Shown: positions 1 through 9,425, counted from the stretch's first letter. The stretch is DNA of 51,805 nucleotides from Hoeflea sp. (GCF_030682515.1 NZ_JAUXOD010000135.1:69335-121139), one strand, 5' to 3'. Notes: a model not told the origin generated them from the sequence alone. Numbers and translations: made by a program.

Positions 1-452
1 ACCCGTTCCATTTCCGGACTTGCCGCCACGATGTCCTTGAACCCCGGGCCCTTGCGCAAGATCTTGGCCCCGATTCCGGTCCGCGACGCCTTGAGCGCGG
101 TGGAAAGCGACGACAGCAACCGTTCGGGCGAGACCGGCTTGACGACAAAGTCGAAGGCGCCTGCGCGCATGGCCTTGACCACGGTCTCGATGCCGCCCTG
201 CCCTGTCTGCACGATCACAGGAATCGAGATGCCCGCAGACCGCATGTGCTCCAGCAGTTGCAGCCCGTCCATTTCCGGCATCATCAGGTCAAGCACGACC
301 GCATCGGCCTGCAGGCCGGGATTGCTCAACCGGGCCAGCGCCAGGCGTCCGTTTTCAAACAGTTCGGCCACATAGCCGGCGCGCTCGGCCGCTGCCTTGA
401 GCAGACGGCGCTGCACTGGGTCGTCATCGACAATCAGGATTCGGTTGGACAC
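1..452 (-). CDS. Sigma-54-dependent response regulator (NtrC type), C-terminal part missing
   Basis: The gene is cut by the window edge, leaving about 150 N-terminal residues. A receiver domain fills residues 1-120: ILIVDDDP at the start, phospho-acceptor Asp55 in VVLDLMMPEMDG, and the conserved Lys105 in FVVKPVSPERL. After a short linker the sequence FKDIVAASPEMERV is the usual opening of a sigma-54 AAA+ activator domain, so a phosphorylation-controlled enhancer-binding protein is inferred. The ATPase and DNA-binding parts are not visible. The start is GTG at 452 (MSNRILIV); no better in-frame ATG gives a full receiver. It is divergent from the pepF gene, with about 180 bases between them that hold nothing I recognise. 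The target genes and partner kinase cannot be told from here. Confidence 0.85.
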   Translation of the reverse strand, partial: MSNRILIVDDDPVQRRLLKAAAERAGYVAELFENGRLALARLSNPGLQADAVVLDLMMPEMDGLQLLEHMRSAGISIPVIVQTGQGGIETVVKAMRAGAFDFVVKPVSPERLLSSLSTALKASRTGIGAKILRKGPGFKDIVAASPEMER

Positions 453-636
453 GGGCTTTGTTTCCTCACTCCAGAGCGGATGACGGTCAGGGCTTTCGTC
501 ATTTCCCGAGAGTGCCAGCAAAGCCTGAAAATCGGATTTCGAGAAACGTTTGCATTTTAATCGTCGCTGCCGGTAAAACCGGAAGGCCGCTTCGCCGATC
601 CGGTTTTGCCAAACCAAATTGAAAGTGAGTGCCCTC

Positions 637-2484
637 ATGCCGAAGTCAATTCTGGACCATGCGCCGGTCTGTTCTGCCGCTGCGGCCCAGGGAGCAATTG
701 CCGGGTTGGGGGACCTGCCCGCGTGGAATCTGGGCGATCTCTATGCCGCCCCCGACGCGCCCGAATTCAAGGCCGATCTCGCCGAGGCCAGGAACCGGGC
801 CGAGCAGTTTGAGGCGCGCTGGAAGGGCCGAATCCAGGAAGCCGCGATGGCCACGGGCGACGACGGCCTGGGCGCGGCCATCGAGGCCTTTGAAGAGCTT
901 GAAGAGCTGATGGGCCGGATCATTTCCTATGCCGGTCTCGCCTATTTCACCGACACGTCGGACACCAAGATCGCCAAGTTCTATGGCGACGTGCAGAGCG
1001 CGATGACCGACACCAGCGCGCATCTTCTGTTCTTTGCGCTGGAGCTCAACCGCATCGACGATTCGGTGATCGAGGACAGTCTGGGCCGGGATCCGCGCGC
1101 CGCCCGCTACAGGCCCTGGATCCACGACCTCCGGCTCGACCGGCCCTACCAGCTCGACGACCGGATCGAGCAATTGTTCCATGAAAAATCGATGACCGGC
1201 CACGCCGCCTGGAACCGGTTGTTCGACGAGACCATGGGCGGGCTTGAATTCACCATCGACGATGAAGTCATGCCGCTCGAGCAGACATTGTCCATGCTGC
1301 AGGATGCCGACGGGGCGCAGCGCAAGAAGGCCGGCCAGGCGCTTGCCGCGACGTTCAAGCAGCATCTGCGCACCTTCACCCTGATCACCAACACGCTCGC
1401 CAAGGACAAGGAAATCTCCGACCGCTGGCGCGGCTTCGAGGACATCGCCGACAGCCGTCATCTGGCCAACAGGGTCGAGCGACCGGTGGTGGATGCCCTG
1501 GCGCAGGCCGTGCGCGAAGCCGCTCCGCGGCTGTCGCACCGCTATTACGCGATGAAGGCGCGCTGGCTTGGCCTCGACAAACTGGAATTCTGGGACCGCA
1601 ACGCGCCCTTGCCCGAGACGCCCGGCGAAATCATCCCCTGGGACGAGGCGAAGAACACGGTCCTGTCCGCCTATCGCGGCTTCGCGCCTGAGATGGCCGA
1701 CATCGCCGGCCGCTTCTTCGACCGCCGCTGGATCGATGCGCCGAGCCGTCCCGGCAAGATGTCGGGCGCCTTCGCCCACCCGACAGTGCCCTCCGTCCAC
1801 CCCTATGTCCTCATCAATTACCTGGGCAAGCCGCGCGACGTGATGACGCTGGCGCATGAGCTCGGTCACGGCGTTCACCAGGTGCTCGCCGGCGCGCAGG
1901 GCGCGCTGATGTCCTCGACACCCCTGACGCTCGCCGAAACCGCCTCGGTGTTCGGCGAAATGCTGACCTTCCGGGCCCTGCTCGAGCGCACCACCAACCG
2001 CCGCGAGCGCAAGGCGATGCTGGCGCAGAAGGTCGAGGACATGATCAACACCGTGGTGCGCCAGATCGCGTTCTACGAGTTCGAAAGGCGGGTTCACACC
2101 GCCCGCCGCGAGGGCGAGCTGACCTCCGACCAGCTCGGCGCGCTCTGGCTTGACGTGCAGTCGGAAAGCCTAGGCCCGGCGGTGGCGCTGTCTGAAGGAT
2201 ATGAAACCTTCTGGGCCTACATCCCGCATTTCATCCACTCGCCGTTCTATGTCTATGCCTATGCCTTTGGCGATTGCCTCGTGAATTCGCTCTACTCGGT
2301 CTACCAGAACAGCCCGGCAGGGTTCCGCGAGCGCTATTTCGACATGCTCCGGGCCGGGGGAACCAAGCACCACACGGAACTTCTTGCCCCGTTCGGACTT
2401 GATGCCTCCGACCCTGGTTTCTGGAACCAGGGACTGTCGATGATCGAGGGATTGATCGACGAGCTCGAAGCCATGGACGCGTGA
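637..2484 (+). CDS. pepF: Oligoendopeptidase F family zinc metallopeptidase (M3)
   Basis: A 615-residue M3-family oligopeptidase, predicted cytoplasmic since no signal peptide is seen; it would degrade short peptides. The zinc site is clear: HELGH at residues 407-411 within LAHELGHGVH, with a third ligand Glu434 in ETASVFGEM. The C-terminal part (YETFWAYIPHFIHSPFYVYAYAFG, given here only as a landmark near residues 525-545) is characteristic of the PepF/M3B clade. In-frame TTG (619) and GTG (625) starts exist upstream; ATG 637 is preferred as the only ATG and has a GTGAG stretch in front. Length is normal for the family (about 600-620). It stands alone, about 100 bases before homospermidine synthase. 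Confidence 0.93.
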   Translation: MPKSILDHAPVCSAAAAQGAIAGLGDLPAWNLGDLYAAPDAPEFKADLAEARNRAEQFEARWKGRIQEAAMATGDDGLGAAIEAFEELEELMGRIISYAGLAYFTDTSDTKIAKFYGDVQSAMTDTSAHLLFFALELNRIDDSVIEDSLGRDPRAARYRPWIHDLRLDRPYQLDDRIEQLFHEKSMTGHAAWNRLFDETMGGLEFTIDDEVMPLEQTLSMLQDADGAQRKKAGQALAATFKQHLRTFTLITNTLAKDKEISDRWRGFEDIADSRHLANRVERPVVDALAQAVREAAPRLSHRYYAMKARWLGLDKLEFWDRNAPLPETPGEIIPWDEAKNTVLSAYRGFAPEMADIAGRFFDRRWIDAPSRPGKMSGAFAHPTVPSVHPYVLINYLGKPRDVMTLAHELGHGVHQVLAGAQGALMSSTPLTLAETASVFGEMLTFRALLERTTNRRERKAMLAQKVEDMINTVVRQIAFYEFERRVHTARREGELTSDQLGALWLDVQSESLGPAVALSEGYETFWAYIPHFIHSPFYVYAYAFGDCLVNSLYSVYQNSPAGFRERYFDMLRAGGTKHHTELLAPFGLDASDPGFWNQGLSMIEGLIDELEAMDA

Positions 2485-2580
2485 TCGGACCGGTTTTCGC
2501 TTTATTGTAACAGCGAAGTGTGGTTTACGCCGCCGCTAACGGCGCAGATGGCTGCGACAAGAGTTTACGGAGCGAATGAC

Positions 2581-4032
2581 ATGGCCCAGCAGGACTTTCC
2601 GGTCTATGGCGAAATCACCGGTCCGATCGTGATGATCGGATTTGGATCCATCGGGCGCGGCACCCTGCCGCTGATCGAGCGGCACTTCACCTTCGACAAG
2701 AGCCGCATGGTCGTCATCGATCCGCGCGACGACGCCGGCGACATGGAAATCCTGGCCAAGTACGGCATCCGTCACATCAAGGAACATGTCACCAAGGAAA
2801 ACTACAAGGAATTGCTCAAGCCGCTGCTGACCGATGGCGGAGGCCAGGGCTTCTGCGTCAACCTCTCGGTCGACACCGGCTCGGTCGATCTGATCAAGAT
2901 GTGCCGCAAGCTTGACGTGCTCTACATCGACACGGTCGTTGAGCCCTGGCTCGGCTTCTATTTCGACAAGTCCATGAAGAATTCCGAGCGCACCAACTAC
3001 GCGCTGCGCGAAACGCTCCGCCATGAGAAGAAAAAGAACCCCGGCGGCACCACGGCAGTGTCCACCTGCGGCGCCAATCCAGGCATGGTCTCCTGGTTCG
3101 TCAAGCAGGCGCTGGTCAACCTCGCCCATGACCTCGACATCAAGTTCGACGAGCCCGATCAGCATGACCGTGAAGGCTGGGCCAAGCTGATGAAGAAAGT
3201 CGGCGTCAAGGGCGTTCACATCGCCGAGCGCGACACGCAGCTGACCAAGAAGCCCAAGCCGCTCAACGTGTTCTGGAACACCTGGTCGGTGGAAGGCTTC
3301 ATTTCCGAAGGCCTGCAGCCGGCCGAGCTCGGCTGGGGCACCCATGAGAAGTGGATGCCCAAGAACGCCAAGAAGCACAAGAAGGGCTGCAAGGCGGCGA
3401 TCTATCTCGAGCAGCCCGGCGCCAACACCCGCGTGCGCACCTGGTGCCCGACGCCGGGCGCGCAATACGGCTTCCTCGTCACCCACAACGAGTCGATCTC
3501 GATTGCCGATTACTACACGGTCAAGGACAAGAACGGCGACGTCAGCTACCGCCCGACCTGCCATTACGCCTATCACCCCGCCAATGACGCGGTGCTGTCG
3601 CTGCACGAAATGTTCGGCAATGGCGGCACGGCCCAGCCGGTGCTGCACGTGCTCGACGAGAACGAACTGGTCGACGGCGTCGATGAACTGGGCGTTCTGC
3701 TCTATGGCCATGACAAGAACGCCTACTGGTACGGCTCGCGGCTGTCGCTTGAGGAAACCCGCAAGCTCGCGCCCTACCAGAACGCGACCGGCCTGCAGGT
3801 GACGTCGGCGGTGCTGGCCGGCATGGTCTGGGCGCTGGAAAACCCCAAGGCGGGAATCGTGGAGGCCGACGAGGTCGACTACAAGCGCTGCCTCGAGGTC
3901 CAGACACCCTATCTTGGGCCTGTCGAAGGCCACTACACCGACTGGACCCCGCTCGAGGGCCGCCCCGGCCTGTTCCCCGAGGACATTGACGACAGTGATC
4001 CGTGGCAGTTCCGCAACGTCCTGGTGCGTTAA
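2581..4032 (+). CDS. hss: Homospermidine synthase
   Basis: 483 residues. Bacterial homospermidine synthase uses NAD as a prosthetic group to make sym-homospermidine from two putrescines (or putrescine plus spermidine); homospermidine is a main polyamine of many rhizobia. The N-terminal Rossmann glycine motif GFGSIGRG lies at residues 20-27, and the sequence aligns from memory with rhizobial and Blastochloris enzymes over its whole length (MAQQDFPVYGEI start, STCGANPGMVSWFVKQAL near residue 160). The ATG at 2581 is favoured over an upstream GTG because it follows GGAG and gives the usual N-terminus. A G+C-rich hairpin follows the stop. Confidence 0.95.
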   Translation: MAQQDFPVYGEITGPIVMIGFGSIGRGTLPLIERHFTFDKSRMVVIDPRDDAGDMEILAKYGIRHIKEHVTKENYKELLKPLLTDGGGQGFCVNLSVDTGSVDLIKMCRKLDVLYIDTVVEPWLGFYFDKSMKNSERTNYALRETLRHEKKKNPGGTTAVSTCGANPGMVSWFVKQALVNLAHDLDIKFDEPDQHDREGWAKLMKKVGVKGVHIAERDTQLTKKPKPLNVFWNTWSVEGFISEGLQPAELGWGTHEKWMPKNAKKHKKGCKAAIYLEQPGANTRVRTWCPTPGAQYGFLVTHNESISIADYYTVKDKNGDVSYRPTCHYAYHPANDAVLSLHEMFGNGGTAQPVLHVLDENELVDGVDELGVLLYGHDKNAYWYGSRLSLEETRKLAPYQNATGLQVTSAVLAGMVWALENPKAGIVEADEVDYKRCLEVQTPYLGPVEGHYTDWTPLEGRPGLFPEDIDDSDPWQFRNVLVR

Positions 4033-4052
4033 GTCTATGGCATGCGCCGCTT

Positions 4053-4077
4053 CCCCTCCGCTGCATGGGCGGAGGGG
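4053..4077 (+). terminator. Hairpin after homospermidine synthase, terminator-like without T-run
   Basis: A perfect 8-bp inverted repeat, CCCCTCCG at 4053-4060 and CGGAGGGG at 4070-4077, with a 9-base loop, starts 20 bases after the hss stop. There is no T tract, so it is at best a weak or Rho-assisted terminator, or a 3'-end stabiliser. Confidence 0.4.
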
Positions 4078-4165
4078 GAGCGTGCGCCTTGCTTTCGGCG
4101 CATAGGCGCTGCATTCTTTCACATATGGAATCATTTTTGTGACGGATCGAGGGAAGCACCGCGCC

Positions 4166-4531
4166 ATGAACCTGTATCGAATGATCGCCACCGGCGCGCT
4201 TGCCGGCCTGCTGGCCTCGTGCCAGTCAGCCTCCTACAATCCGCGTCCATTGCCGCCGCAACCGCCTCAGGGCATCGAAGGTCAATGGACTGACCCCAAC
4301 GGCATCATCTCAAGCTTCTCCGGTGGCCGCTTCGAGACACGCACCACCGATACCAATTCGCTTCTGGCGGAAGGCACGTACCAGCAGGTCTCACCCCAGA
4401 TGGTCGAGATTCAACTGACGTCGCTGCTGCGTCAGACAACATCGCGGGTCAATTGCGCCCTGGCCACTCCGTCCCAGCTCAACTGCACCTCCTCGACCGG
4501 CGCGCAGTTCACCCTGGTGCGTCGCATCTAG
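4166..4531 (+). CDS. omp10: Outer-membrane lipoprotein of the Omp10 family
   Basis: 121 residues. A lipoprotein signal (LLASC, lipidated Cys19) is followed by a proline-rich spacer and one compact domain. The stretches GIEGQWTDPNGI, FETRTTDTNSLLAEGTY and RVNCALATPSQLNCTSS match the Brucella outer-membrane lipoprotein Omp10 closely, so the family call is firm; the exact function of Omp10 is unknown, but it is surface-exposed and affects envelope properties and virulence in Brucella. Two cysteines (in VNCAL and LNCTS) may form a disulfide. ATG 4166 is chosen over GTG 4139 because GAGGGAAG precedes it and it gives the correct lipoprotein signal. Confidence 0.9.
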   Translation: MNLYRMIATGALAGLLASCQSASYNPRPLPPQPPQGIEGQWTDPNGIISSFSGGRFETRTTDTNSLLAEGTYQQVSPQMVEIQLTSLLRQTTSRVNCALATPSQLNCTSSTGAQFTLVRRI

Positions 4532-4558
4532 AACCAGCAAGCGCGGGGCGCACGAGCC

Positions 4559-5812
4559 ATGAGCAGCCATTTCGATGACCGCGAGGTCCGTGCCCCCGAA
4601 GCCCGCGAGCGTGACACATTCGAAAGCCTGAGGGCCATGCTGGAGCGCAGCCTCAAGCGGCTTCCGGCGCTCGGTGCCTGGCTCGGTCATCCTGATCCCG
4701 CGTCGCTCACTGACCGCACCGCACTGGCCACACTTCCGGTGCTGCGCAAACCCCAGCTGATGGACATGCAGGAGGCGACCCCGCCCTTTGGCGGCCTGGC
4801 CGATCCGGACGCGCTCCGGGGCAACCGGGTGTTCCTGTCGCCCGGACCGGTGTGGGAGCCGCAGGGCCTTGGCGCCGACCCCTGGTCAGCAGCCCGCGCG
4901 CTGTTTGCCGCGGGGTTTCGGGCGGGCGACATCGTCCATAATTCCCTTGCCTATCACATGACGCCCGGTGGCTTCATTCTGGATGAAGGCGCCCGCGCGC
5001 TCGGGTGTCTGGTGTTTCCAGCCGGCGCCGGCAACACCGAGGCGCAGGTCGACGCCGGGGCCCGGCTCAAACCCTCCGGCTACACCGGCACGCCGGATTA
5101 CCTGAAGATCATTCTGGAGAAGGCCGATGAGCTCGGTCGCGATCTCACCTCGATCAGGCGGGCCCTGGTGTCGGGCGGCGCGCTGTTTCCGTCCCTGCGG
5201 CAGTATTACGCAGACCGGGGCGTGTCGGTGCTCCAATGCTATGCGACCGCCGATCTCGGCGTCATCGCCTATGAAAGCGCGGACGCAGACGGCGCACCCA
5301 ATCCCGGCATGATCGTCAATGAAGACATGATCGTCGAGATCGTCCGTCCCGGCACCGGTGACCCCGTGCCCGACGGCGAGGTCGGCGAACTCGTCGTCAC
5401 CACCCTCAATCCGGCCTATCCACTGGTCCGCTTCGGAACCGGCGATCTGTCGGCCATCCTGGCAGGCACGTCGCCTTGCGGCCGCACCGGGCTGCGGATC
5501 CAGGGATGGATGGGCCGGGCCGACCAGCGGACCAAGGTCAAGGGCATGTTTGTCGACCCCAAGCAGGTCGCCGAGGTGCTCAAGGCGCATCCCGGGATTG
5601 CCCGCGCCCGCCTGGTTGTCGCCCGTTCGGGCGATGCCGATGTGATGACGCTGAGGATCGAACCGACGCCCGGCACGGCGCCCGACAGGGGCGCAGTAGA
5701 GGCGACACTGGCGGCCATCTCCAAGCTGCGCGGAACCGTCGAGATCGTCGCCACGGGCAGCCTTCCCAATGACGGCAAGGTCATTGCCGACGAACGCGAT
5801 TATTCGGCCTGA
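4559..5812 (+). CDS. PaaK-like AMP-binding family protein (phenylacetate-CoA ligase family)
   Basis: 417 residues. The middle and C-terminal parts resemble PaaK-type adenylate-forming ligases: ALVSGGALFPSLRQYY, a Tyr-containing QCYATADLG, the FGTGDLS hinge region, and QGWMGRADQRTKVKGMFV leading to the small C-terminal domain. However, where PaaK enzymes carry the Ser/Thr/Gly-rich phosphate-binding loop, this protein reads FLSPGPVWEPQG. Catalysis as a CoA ligase is therefore uncertain. I recall rhizobial homologues sharing the SPGP form, suggesting a distinct subfamily. No other aromatic-degradation genes are nearby. It starts 27 bases after omp10 and may be cotranscribed with it. Family call sound, substrate unknown. 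Confidence 0.75.
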   Translation: MSSHFDDREVRAPEARERDTFESLRAMLERSLKRLPALGAWLGHPDPASLTDRTALATLPVLRKPQLMDMQEATPPFGGLADPDALRGNRVFLSPGPVWEPQGLGADPWSAARALFAAGFRAGDIVHNSLAYHMTPGGFILDEGARALGCLVFPAGAGNTEAQVDAGARLKPSGYTGTPDYLKIILEKADELGRDLTSIRRALVSGGALFPSLRQYYADRGVSVLQCYATADLGVIAYESADADGAPNPGMIVNEDMIVEIVRPGTGDPVPDGEVGELVVTTLNPAYPLVRFGTGDLSAILAGTSPCGRTGLRIQGWMGRADQRTKVKGMFVDPKQVAEVLKAHPGIARARLVVARSGDADVMTLRIEPTPGTAPDRGAVEATLAAISKLRGTVEIVATGSLPNDGKVIADERDYSA

Positions 5813-5951
5813 CGCCTGCGAAATCTCCGCCGGCGCTTCGCTTGGCTCTTGATGTTCGACCCCGATGATGAAACCATTGTTTTATCCCTGCCCAGAGCTC
5901 CGGAACACGGAATGCCGGCGGGCAGCGAGCACCAGAACAGGGAGCCATTCC

Positions 5952-7934
5952 ATGACCAGTTTCTTCACACGTGCGCTATTGTCGGTATCCGTCCTGGGCC
6001 TTAGCTCGGGTGCGGCGTTTGCCGACTACACATTGAACATCCTGCACATCAACGACCTGCATTCGCGCATCGAAGCGATCAACCGTTTCGACTCGACCTG
6101 CTCGGCGGAAGACGAAGGCAAGGGCGAGTGCTTCGGCGGCATCGCCCGGGTCAAGACCAAGATCGATGAGCGCCGCCAGGCCCTGACCGGTGAAGGGGCG
6201 AATGTCCTGGTGCTCGATGCCGGCGACCAGTTCCAGGGCTCCCTGTTCTACACGACCTACAAGGGCAAGGACACAGCCGAATTCATGAACGGCATCGGCT
6301 TTGACGCCATGGCCGTCGGCAATCATGAATTCGATGACGGACCGGAAGCCCTTCGCGACTTCATCGACATGGTCGAGTTCCCGGTGATCTCCGGCAACAC
6401 CATAAGCGGCGCCAATTCCGTCCTCGGCGACCGCGTCAAGCCCTATGTCATCAAGGAAGTCGGCGGCGAGAAGATCGCGCTCCTGTCGGTTCTGGCAGCG
6501 GACACCGTGGAAACCTCTTCGCCCGGACCTTCGGTTCTGATTCTCGACGAGATCGACTATCTCAAGGACGCCGTCAGCCAGATCGAGGCAGAGGGGATCA
6601 ACAAGATCATTCTGGTCTCCCATGTCGGCCTGTCCAAGGACCAGCAGATCGCGGCCGAAGTGGATGGCATCGACGTGATCGTCGGCGGCCACAGCCACAC
6701 ACTGCTGTCCAACACCGCGGAAGGTGCCGCGGGCCCTTACCCGACCATGGTGAACAACCCCTCGGGCGTCGCCGTCCCGATCGTGCAGGCCTATGCCTAT
6801 TCCAAATATGTGGGCGAAGTGAAGGTTACCTTCGACGATGACGGCAAGGTCGTCAGCGCCGAGGGCGAACCGCACCTTCTGGATGCCTCCGTGATCCCCG
6901 ACGAGGCCTTCGCGGCGCGCGTGACCGAGCTTGGCGCGCCGATCCAGGAACTCATGACCCAGGTGGTTTCCGAATCGACCGAGACCATCGATGGCTCCCG
7001 CGAAACCTGCCGCGCCACCGAATGCACCATGGGCAACCTCGTCGCTGACGCCATGGTCGATCGCGTCAAGGACCAGGGCGTGACCATCGCCATCCAGAAC
7101 GGCGGCGGCCTGCGCTCCTCCATTGATGCGGGCGAGATCACCATGGGCGAAGTGCTCAGCGTCCTGCCGTTCCAGAACACGCTGGCGACCTTCCAGCTCA
7201 AGGGATCCGACATCGTCGCCGCGCTTGAGAACGGCGCCAGCCAGATCGAGGAAGGCGCGGGACGCTTCGCCCAGGTCTCGGGCCTGCGCTACACCTTCGA
7301 CAAGGACGCTGCCGCGGGATCGCGCATCATGTCCGTGGAAGTGAAGGACGGGGACGGGTTCAAGCCGATCGACCCTGACGCCGTCTATTCGGTGGCCACC
7401 AACAACTACATGCGCGGTGGCGGCGACGGCTATGCGGTGTTCAAGACGGCCGGCATGAACGCCTATGACTTCGGTCCTGGCCTTGAGCAGGTCGTTGCGG
7501 ATTATCTGGCAAAGAATAAGCCTTACACGCCCTACACCGACGGCCGGGTGGCCGCTGCTGCCGCCACGACGGCGCCCGCTGAAGAAGCCGCACCGGCAGC
7601 CGAAGCGGCACCTGCTGCGGAAGCCGCACCGGCGGAGGAGCCGCTCGTTGTGGTTCCCGAGCCGCTTGCCGGCTCGAAGGAGTTGACAACGTCGGCGCCG
7701 GTGATTGCCGCAGAACCCGCCGCCGATGCGCCTGCAGCAACCGAAGCGCCGGCTGCCGAAGATGCCGCCATGGCAGCCAAGGAGCATGTCATTGTTTCCG
7801 GGGATACGCTGTGGGATCTTGCAGCGACCTATTACGGCGACGCGACGATGTGGAACAAGATCGCCGAGGCCAACCCCTCGGCATCCGCCAGGGGCCTGAC
7901 GATCGGCGAGACGCTGACCATCCCGGCCAAGTAG
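5952..7934 (+). CDS. Periplasmic 5'-nucleotidase / metallophosphoesterase (UshA-like) with C-terminal LysM domain
   Basis: 660 residues. A Sec signal ends at AAFA (residues 21-24). The calcineurin-like metal site is visible: Asp35 and His37 (HINDLHSR), Asp92 (DAGDQFQG), Asn124-His125 (GNHEFD), a later SHVG and GGHSHT. The 5'-nucleotidase C-terminal domain has NGGGLRSSIDAGEITMGEV, which binds the nucleotide base in UshA. After it comes an Ala/Pro/Glu-rich linker (about 530-610) and a LysM module (about 612-659, VSGDTLWDLAATYYGDATMW), a peptidoglycan-binding fold. The inference is a nucleotide-scavenging phosphatase held on the cell wall. ATG 5952 is chosen because GGGAG precedes it and the signal peptide starts there; the open frame extends upstream to 5865. 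A strong terminator follows. Confidence 0.9.
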   Translation: MTSFFTRALLSVSVLGLSSGAAFADYTLNILHINDLHSRIEAINRFDSTCSAEDEGKGECFGGIARVKTKIDERRQALTGEGANVLVLDAGDQFQGSLFYTTYKGKDTAEFMNGIGFDAMAVGNHEFDDGPEALRDFIDMVEFPVISGNTISGANSVLGDRVKPYVIKEVGGEKIALLSVLAADTVETSSPGPSVLILDEIDYLKDAVSQIEAEGINKIILVSHVGLSKDQQIAAEVDGIDVIVGGHSHTLLSNTAEGAAGPYPTMVNNPSGVAVPIVQAYAYSKYVGEVKVTFDDDGKVVSAEGEPHLLDASVIPDEAFAARVTELGAPIQELMTQVVSESTETIDGSRETCRATECTMGNLVADAMVDRVKDQGVTIAIQNGGGLRSSIDAGEITMGEVLSVLPFQNTLATFQLKGSDIVAALENGASQIEEGAGRFAQVSGLRYTFDKDAAAGSRIMSVEVKDGDGFKPIDPDAVYSVATNNYMRGGGDGYAVFKTAGMNAYDFGPGLEQVVADYLAKNKPYTPYTDGRVAAAAATTAPAEEAAPAAEAAPAAEAAPAEEPLVVVPEPLAGSKELTTSAPVIAAEPAADAPAATEAPAAEDAAMAAKEHVIVSGDTLWDLAATYYGDATMWNKIAEANPSASARGLTIGETLTIPAK

Positions 7935-7955
7935 ACGCTTCGGGACACCATTGCG

Positions 7956-7984
7956 AAAGGACCCGGATTTCCGGGTCCTTTTTG
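7956..7984 (+). terminator. Rho-independent terminator of the 5'-nucleotidase gene
   Basis: An 11-bp perfect stem (AAAGGACCCGG, 7956-7966; CCGGGTCCTTT, 7971-7981) with loop ATTT ends in a T-run. It starts 22 bases after the nucleotidase stop, before hemH. Confidence 0.92.
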
Positions 7985-8086
7985 CGTTTGCGGATAAACG
8001 AATGGACGTGGGGCGGGCGATTGATTTGTCGCGCCATGTCACTATGTTCCCAAGCAACAACGCACCTGTCCCGCAATGCACAAGAA

Positions 8087-9163
8087 ATGGACGCGACTTT
8101 GAACACCCGTGTGATCCTGTCTGACGAGGCCAGCCGAGCCGTGGGCGAACTCCCGCCCGGGCATGCTCCGGTGAAGATCCAGAAAATTGGCGTCCTGCTC
8201 GTCAATCTCGGCACGCCTGACGGCACCGACTACCGCTCCATGCGGCGCTATCTGAAGGAATTCCTCACCGACAAGCGGGTGATCGAGTGGCCGCGGGTGC
8301 TGTGGTACCCGATCCTGTTCGGCATCGTCCTCAACACACGGCCAAAGCGCGTCGGCAAGGCCTATGAGGAGATCTGGAACCACGATCTCGATGAAAGCTA
8401 TCTCAGGACCTACACCCGCAACCAGTCCGACCGGCTTGGCCAGGCCCTGTCTTCCCATCCCTCGGTGAGGGTCGACTGGGCGATGCGTTATGGCCAGCCC
8501 TCGATTCCCGACAAGATGCAGGCGCTCAAGGATGCCGGCTGCGACCGCATCGTGCTGTTCCCGCTCTATCCGCAGTATGCCGCGGCGACCACGGCGACGG
8601 TCAATGACAAGGCCTTCCAGGCCATGATGACCATGCGCTGGCAGCCCGCATTGCGCACCGTGCCGCCCTATCACGACGACCCGGCCTATATCGATGCCAT
8701 CGCCCAGTCGATCGAAAGCCATCTGGCCACGCTCGACTGGGAACCGGAAATCGTGCTGACCTCGTTTCACGGCATACCGCAATCCTATTTTCTCAAGGGC
8801 GACCCCTATCATTGCCAGTGCCTGAAAACCGCGCGGCTCGTGCGAGAACGGCTGGGCTGGCCGAAGGAGAAGCTGATGCCGACGTTTCAGTCCCGCTTCG
8901 GCCCGGAGGAATGGCTCCAGCCCTACACCGACAAGACCGTCGAGAAGCTGGCCCAGGAAGGCGTGAAGCGGATCGCGGTGATCAATCCCGGCTTCGTCTC
9001 CGATTGCCTGGAAACGCTGGAGGAAATCGCGGGCGAAGCCGGCGAATTGTTCCACGAGAACGGCGGCGAGCATTTCACCCACATCCCCTGCCTCAACGAC
9101 AGCGAGGCCGGCATGAACGTGCTCGAGTCCATCGTCAGGCGCGAACTGCAGGGCTGGATCTGA
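8087..9163 (+). CDS. hemH: Ferrochelatase
   Basis: 358 residues. Inserts ferrous iron into protoporphyrin IX, the last step of haem synthesis, at the cytoplasmic membrane. Family landmarks: KIGVLLVNLGTPDG near residue 27, the YRSMRRYLKEFLTD block, FPLYPQYAAATTATVND, and the catalytic-histidine motif SFHGIP (His228). ATG 8087 (MDATLNTR) gives the N-terminus common in rhizobial enzymes; the frame is open further upstream but would run through the preceding terminator. The gene stands alone; 262 bases without a recognisable element separate it from the SPFH gene. Confidence 0.95.
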   Translation: MDATLNTRVILSDEASRAVGELPPGHAPVKIQKIGVLLVNLGTPDGTDYRSMRRYLKEFLTDKRVIEWPRVLWYPILFGIVLNTRPKRVGKAYEEIWNHDLDESYLRTYTRNQSDRLGQALSSHPSVRVDWAMRYGQPSIPDKMQALKDAGCDRIVLFPLYPQYAAATTATVNDKAFQAMMTMRWQPALRTVPPYHDDPAYIDAIAQSIESHLATLDWEPEIVLTSFHGIPQSYFLKGDPYHCQCLKTARLVRERLGWPKEKLMPTFQSRFGPEEWLQPYTDKTVEKLAQEGVKRIAVINPGFVSDCLETLEEIAGEAGELFHENGGEHFTHIPCLNDSEAGMNVLESIVRRELQGWI

Positions 9164-9425
9164 GCCGCGCGCTCTGGCGCGGACGCGGCGCAGCTGCCCC
9201 GCACCGGGGCATGTCCAAACTTAGTCACCGGCAGTGATTGCAAGCTCTCGCCAGACCCACTACCTGTTGGATGGGAGCGGCGGCAAGCCGCAATCAAAGA
9301 ATCGGCTGCGGCATCGACCCGGATTTCCCTTGGGGCATTCGACACGTCTGATGCGCGGGCACTGTTAGCGAAAGCCGCTCTCGCGCCAGGATGGAGGCGA
9401 GAGGCGAGCCAGGGAGGTCTAGGGC

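Noticed and set aside
646-2097. A 483-codon minus-strand frame opposite oligoendopeptidase F
   Set aside because: Shadow of pepF, which has an intact zinc site and normal length. The similar minus-strand frames at 2536-4191 (hss) and 5976-8081 (nucleotidase) are shadows too.
7560-7660. Repeated Ala/Pro/Glu codons that look like a tandem DNA repeat
   Set aside because: They encode the flexible linker between the nucleotidase and LysM domains; the repeats are imperfect at DNA level and need no other explanation.
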